Below, in pieces: positions 62,767 to 64,000 of a stretch of DNA of 64,000 nucleotides. A program made the translations under genes and the position numbers. Origin of the DNA: Streptomonospora nanhaiensis (GTDB taxonomy: Bacteria > Actinomycetota > Actinomycetes > Streptosporangiales > Streptosporangiaceae). Location: the NCBI RefSeq assembly GCF_013410565.1, contig NZ_JACCFO010000001.1, forward strand, positions 1,736,001 to 1,800,000, written 5' to 3'. The notes under the pieces are model-generated. The model saw only the letters and a list, made by a program, of their open reading frames with translations. It was not told the origin of the DNA and did no database searches. Each line of letters opens with the position of its first letter. Within the stretch, counting starts at the first letter, position 1.

Positions 62767-63984
62767 CTAGGCGGCGGCCTCGGCCGCGCGGCGCCGGCGG
62801 CGCTCCCCCAGGAGGGTGGCGCCGAGCGCGGCGAGGGCCACCGCCGAACCCCCGGTCATGGCCACGGCCATGGCGGGTCCGTCGTTGCCCAGCACCCCCA
62901 CCACCGGGGCGATGAACGCGCCGAGCCCGAACTGCGCGGCGCCCAGCAGGGCCGCCGCCGTGCCCGCCGCCTCGCCGTGGCGCGACAGCGCCAGCGCGGG
63001 CGCGTTGGGCAGCACGAACCCCACCGCGGCCAGCACGAACCACAGCGGGACGATGAACCCGGCCATGCCGCCGACCCCGCTGTAGGCGAACGCGGTCAGC
63101 ACCGCGCCGAACGCCGTGGCCGCGACCAGCGCGTAGAGCACGATCTGGCGGGCGGTGAAGCGGTTGAGCAGCACGACGTTGAACTGCGAGGCGCCGATGA
63201 TGGCGACCGCGCCGACGCCGAAGGCGATGCCGAACTCCTGCTGGTTGAGCCCGTACTGCTCCTGCAGCACGAACGCCGAACCCGAGACGTAGGCGAACAG
63301 CGCCGACATCCCCAGCGCGGCCACCAGCGCCATCACCAGGAACTCGCGGTCGGTGAGCAGCGCGCCGTAGGTGCGCAGCACCGGCCGGATCTCGCCGGCG
63401 CGCCGCCGCTCGGGCGGCAGGGTCTCGCGCAGGGCCAGGACCGCCACGGCGAGCAGCAGCACCCCCAGCACGGCCAGCGCCGCGAAGACGGCGCGCCAGG
63501 ACCCCGCGAGCAGGACCGCGCTGCCCAGGGACGGCGCCAGGATCGGGGCGGCGCCCATGACCAGCATCAGCCGCGAGAGCACGGTGGCGGCCGAGCGGCC
63601 GGAGAACAGGTCGCGGACCACGGCCATGGCCACGACCATCGCCGCGGCGGCACCCGCGCCCTGCACGACGCGCAGCGCGCCCAGCACCGCGACGTTGGGG
63701 GCGAGCATGATCAGCAGGGACGACGCGATGTGCAGCACGGTCCCGGCGATCAGCGGGAGGCGGCGCCCCACGCTGTCCGACAGCGGGCCGACGACCAGCT
63801 GGCCCAGCCCGAGCCCGAGCAGGGTGCCGGTGAGGGTGAGCTGCACGGCCGAGGAGGAGGCACCGAGGTCCTCGCCGATGGCCGGCAGCGCCGGAAGGTA
63901 GAGGTCGATGGTGAGCGGCCCGAGGGCCACCAGGGCGCCGAGAACGAGGATGACGCGCAGCTTCTGCCAGCCGCTCGGCTCCAC
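62767..63984 (-). CDS. MFS exporter, Bcr/CflA drug-resistance type
   Basis: At least 405 residues, twelve membrane segments. The N-terminus has LVALGPLTIDLYLPALPAIGEDLGASSSAVQLTLTGTLLGLGLGQLVVGPLSDSVGRRLPLI, the DHA1 Bcr/CflA pattern with the D-x-x-G-R-R loop. Motif C-like sequence is seen around MLVMGAAPILAPSLGSAVLL. The most downstream start usable in the window is GTG 63984, but the frame stays open to the right edge (codons RASAS), so the real start may lie beyond the window. It is a proton-driven exporter of drugs or small molecules, convergent with the epoxide hydrolase gene. No regulator is visible in the window. Confidence 0.92.
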   Translation of the reverse strand: MEPSGWQKLRVILVLGALVALGPLTIDLYLPALPAIGEDLGASSSAVQLTLTGTLLGLGLGQLVVGPLSDSVGRRLPLIAGTVLHIASSLLIMLAPNVAVLGALRVVQGAGAAAAMVVAMAVVRDLFSGRSAATVLSRLMLVMGAAPILAPSLGSAVLLAGSWRAVFAALAVLGVLLLAVAVLALRETLPPERRRAGEIRPVLRTYGALLTDREFLVMALVAALGMSALFAYVSGSAFVLQEQYGLNQQEFGIAFGVGAVAIIGASQFNVVLLNRFTARQIVLYALVAATAFGAVLTAFAYSGVGGMAGFIVPLWFVLAAVGFVLPNAPALALSRHGEAAGTAAALLGAAQFGLGAFIAPVVGVLGNDGPAMAVAMTGGSAVALAALGATLLGERRRRRAAEAAA

Positions 63985-64000
63985 GGACGCACTCGCGCGC

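Overview
This is a very GC-rich actinobacterial chromosome segment, with SARP regulators, type I PKS genes, MMPL exporters, an ECF41 sigma factor and a GH9 cellulase with CBM4/Ig/Fn3/CBM2 architecture. The cellulase is preceded by a perfect CelR-type box (TGGGAGCGCTCCCA). Together these point to a Nocardiopsaceae-like actinomycete (Thermobifida / Nocardiopsis / Streptomonospora type). This placement is an inference from gene content only. No tRNA, rRNA, insertion sequence or CRISPR array was recognised.

Left arm (1-12.7 kb): a small hypothetical gene, the secreted Cel9B-like cellulase, a small membrane protein, an alpha/beta hydrolase, a DUF2207-like membrane-anchored protein, a CaCA-type cation exchanger convergent with a CDF metal exporter, a membrane Ser/Thr kinase with its own hairpin terminator, and an MpaB/Lcp-like DUF2236 oxygenase.

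Central biosynthetic region (about 13.9-48 kb): an orphan LuxR-type response regulator, a MerR regulator, a HAD hydrolase and a polytopic membrane protein lead into a plus-strand PKS operon. The operon encodes a fatty acyl-AMP ligase, PKS1 (ACP-KS-AT-DH-KR-ACP), PKS2 (KS-AT-ACP, no reductive domain), a 32-codon mini-ORF and a type II thioesterase. After two strong hairpins come an AfsA-like protein and a DUF5988-like small protein, closed by a terminator with a T-rich tail. A minus-strand export and tailoring block follows: FAD monooxygenase, MMPL2, Tat-type cyclase and MMPL1. Then come two SARP activators, a KASIII-ACP-KASII operon preceded by four TCARC repeats spaced exactly 11 bp, and an orphan soluble histidine kinase. 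The inferred chemistry is that the ligase loads a fatty acid on the PKS1 N-terminal ACP, PKS1 adds an enoyl unit, PKS2 adds an unreduced beta-keto unit, and the AfsA homologue uses that beta-ketoacyl-ACP, which is exactly the known AfsA donor type. That predicts a butenolide or gamma-butyrolactone-like product released without a cis-thioesterase. The MerR gene and MMPL1 share 7-8-7 bp GATAGCG/CRCTATC operators, tying the pump to the cluster regulator.

Right arm (48-64 kb): an 11-copy 8-bp tandem repeat, a 13-bp inverted repeat and a deletion junction that fuses the receiver half of a response regulator to the 3' end of an MMPL gene. After these come a DrrAB-type ABC exporter, an ascorbate-family PTS IIB/IIC plus SIS operon with a GntR-like operator, an SDR and HxlR divergent pair, a membrane protein, an ECF41 sigma - AhpD-like - SDR operon with a perfect ECF41 promoter at its 5' end, an ArsR-SRPBCC pair, a TetR and epoxide hydrolase divergent pair with two operators, and a Bcr/CflA-type MFS exporter at the right edge.
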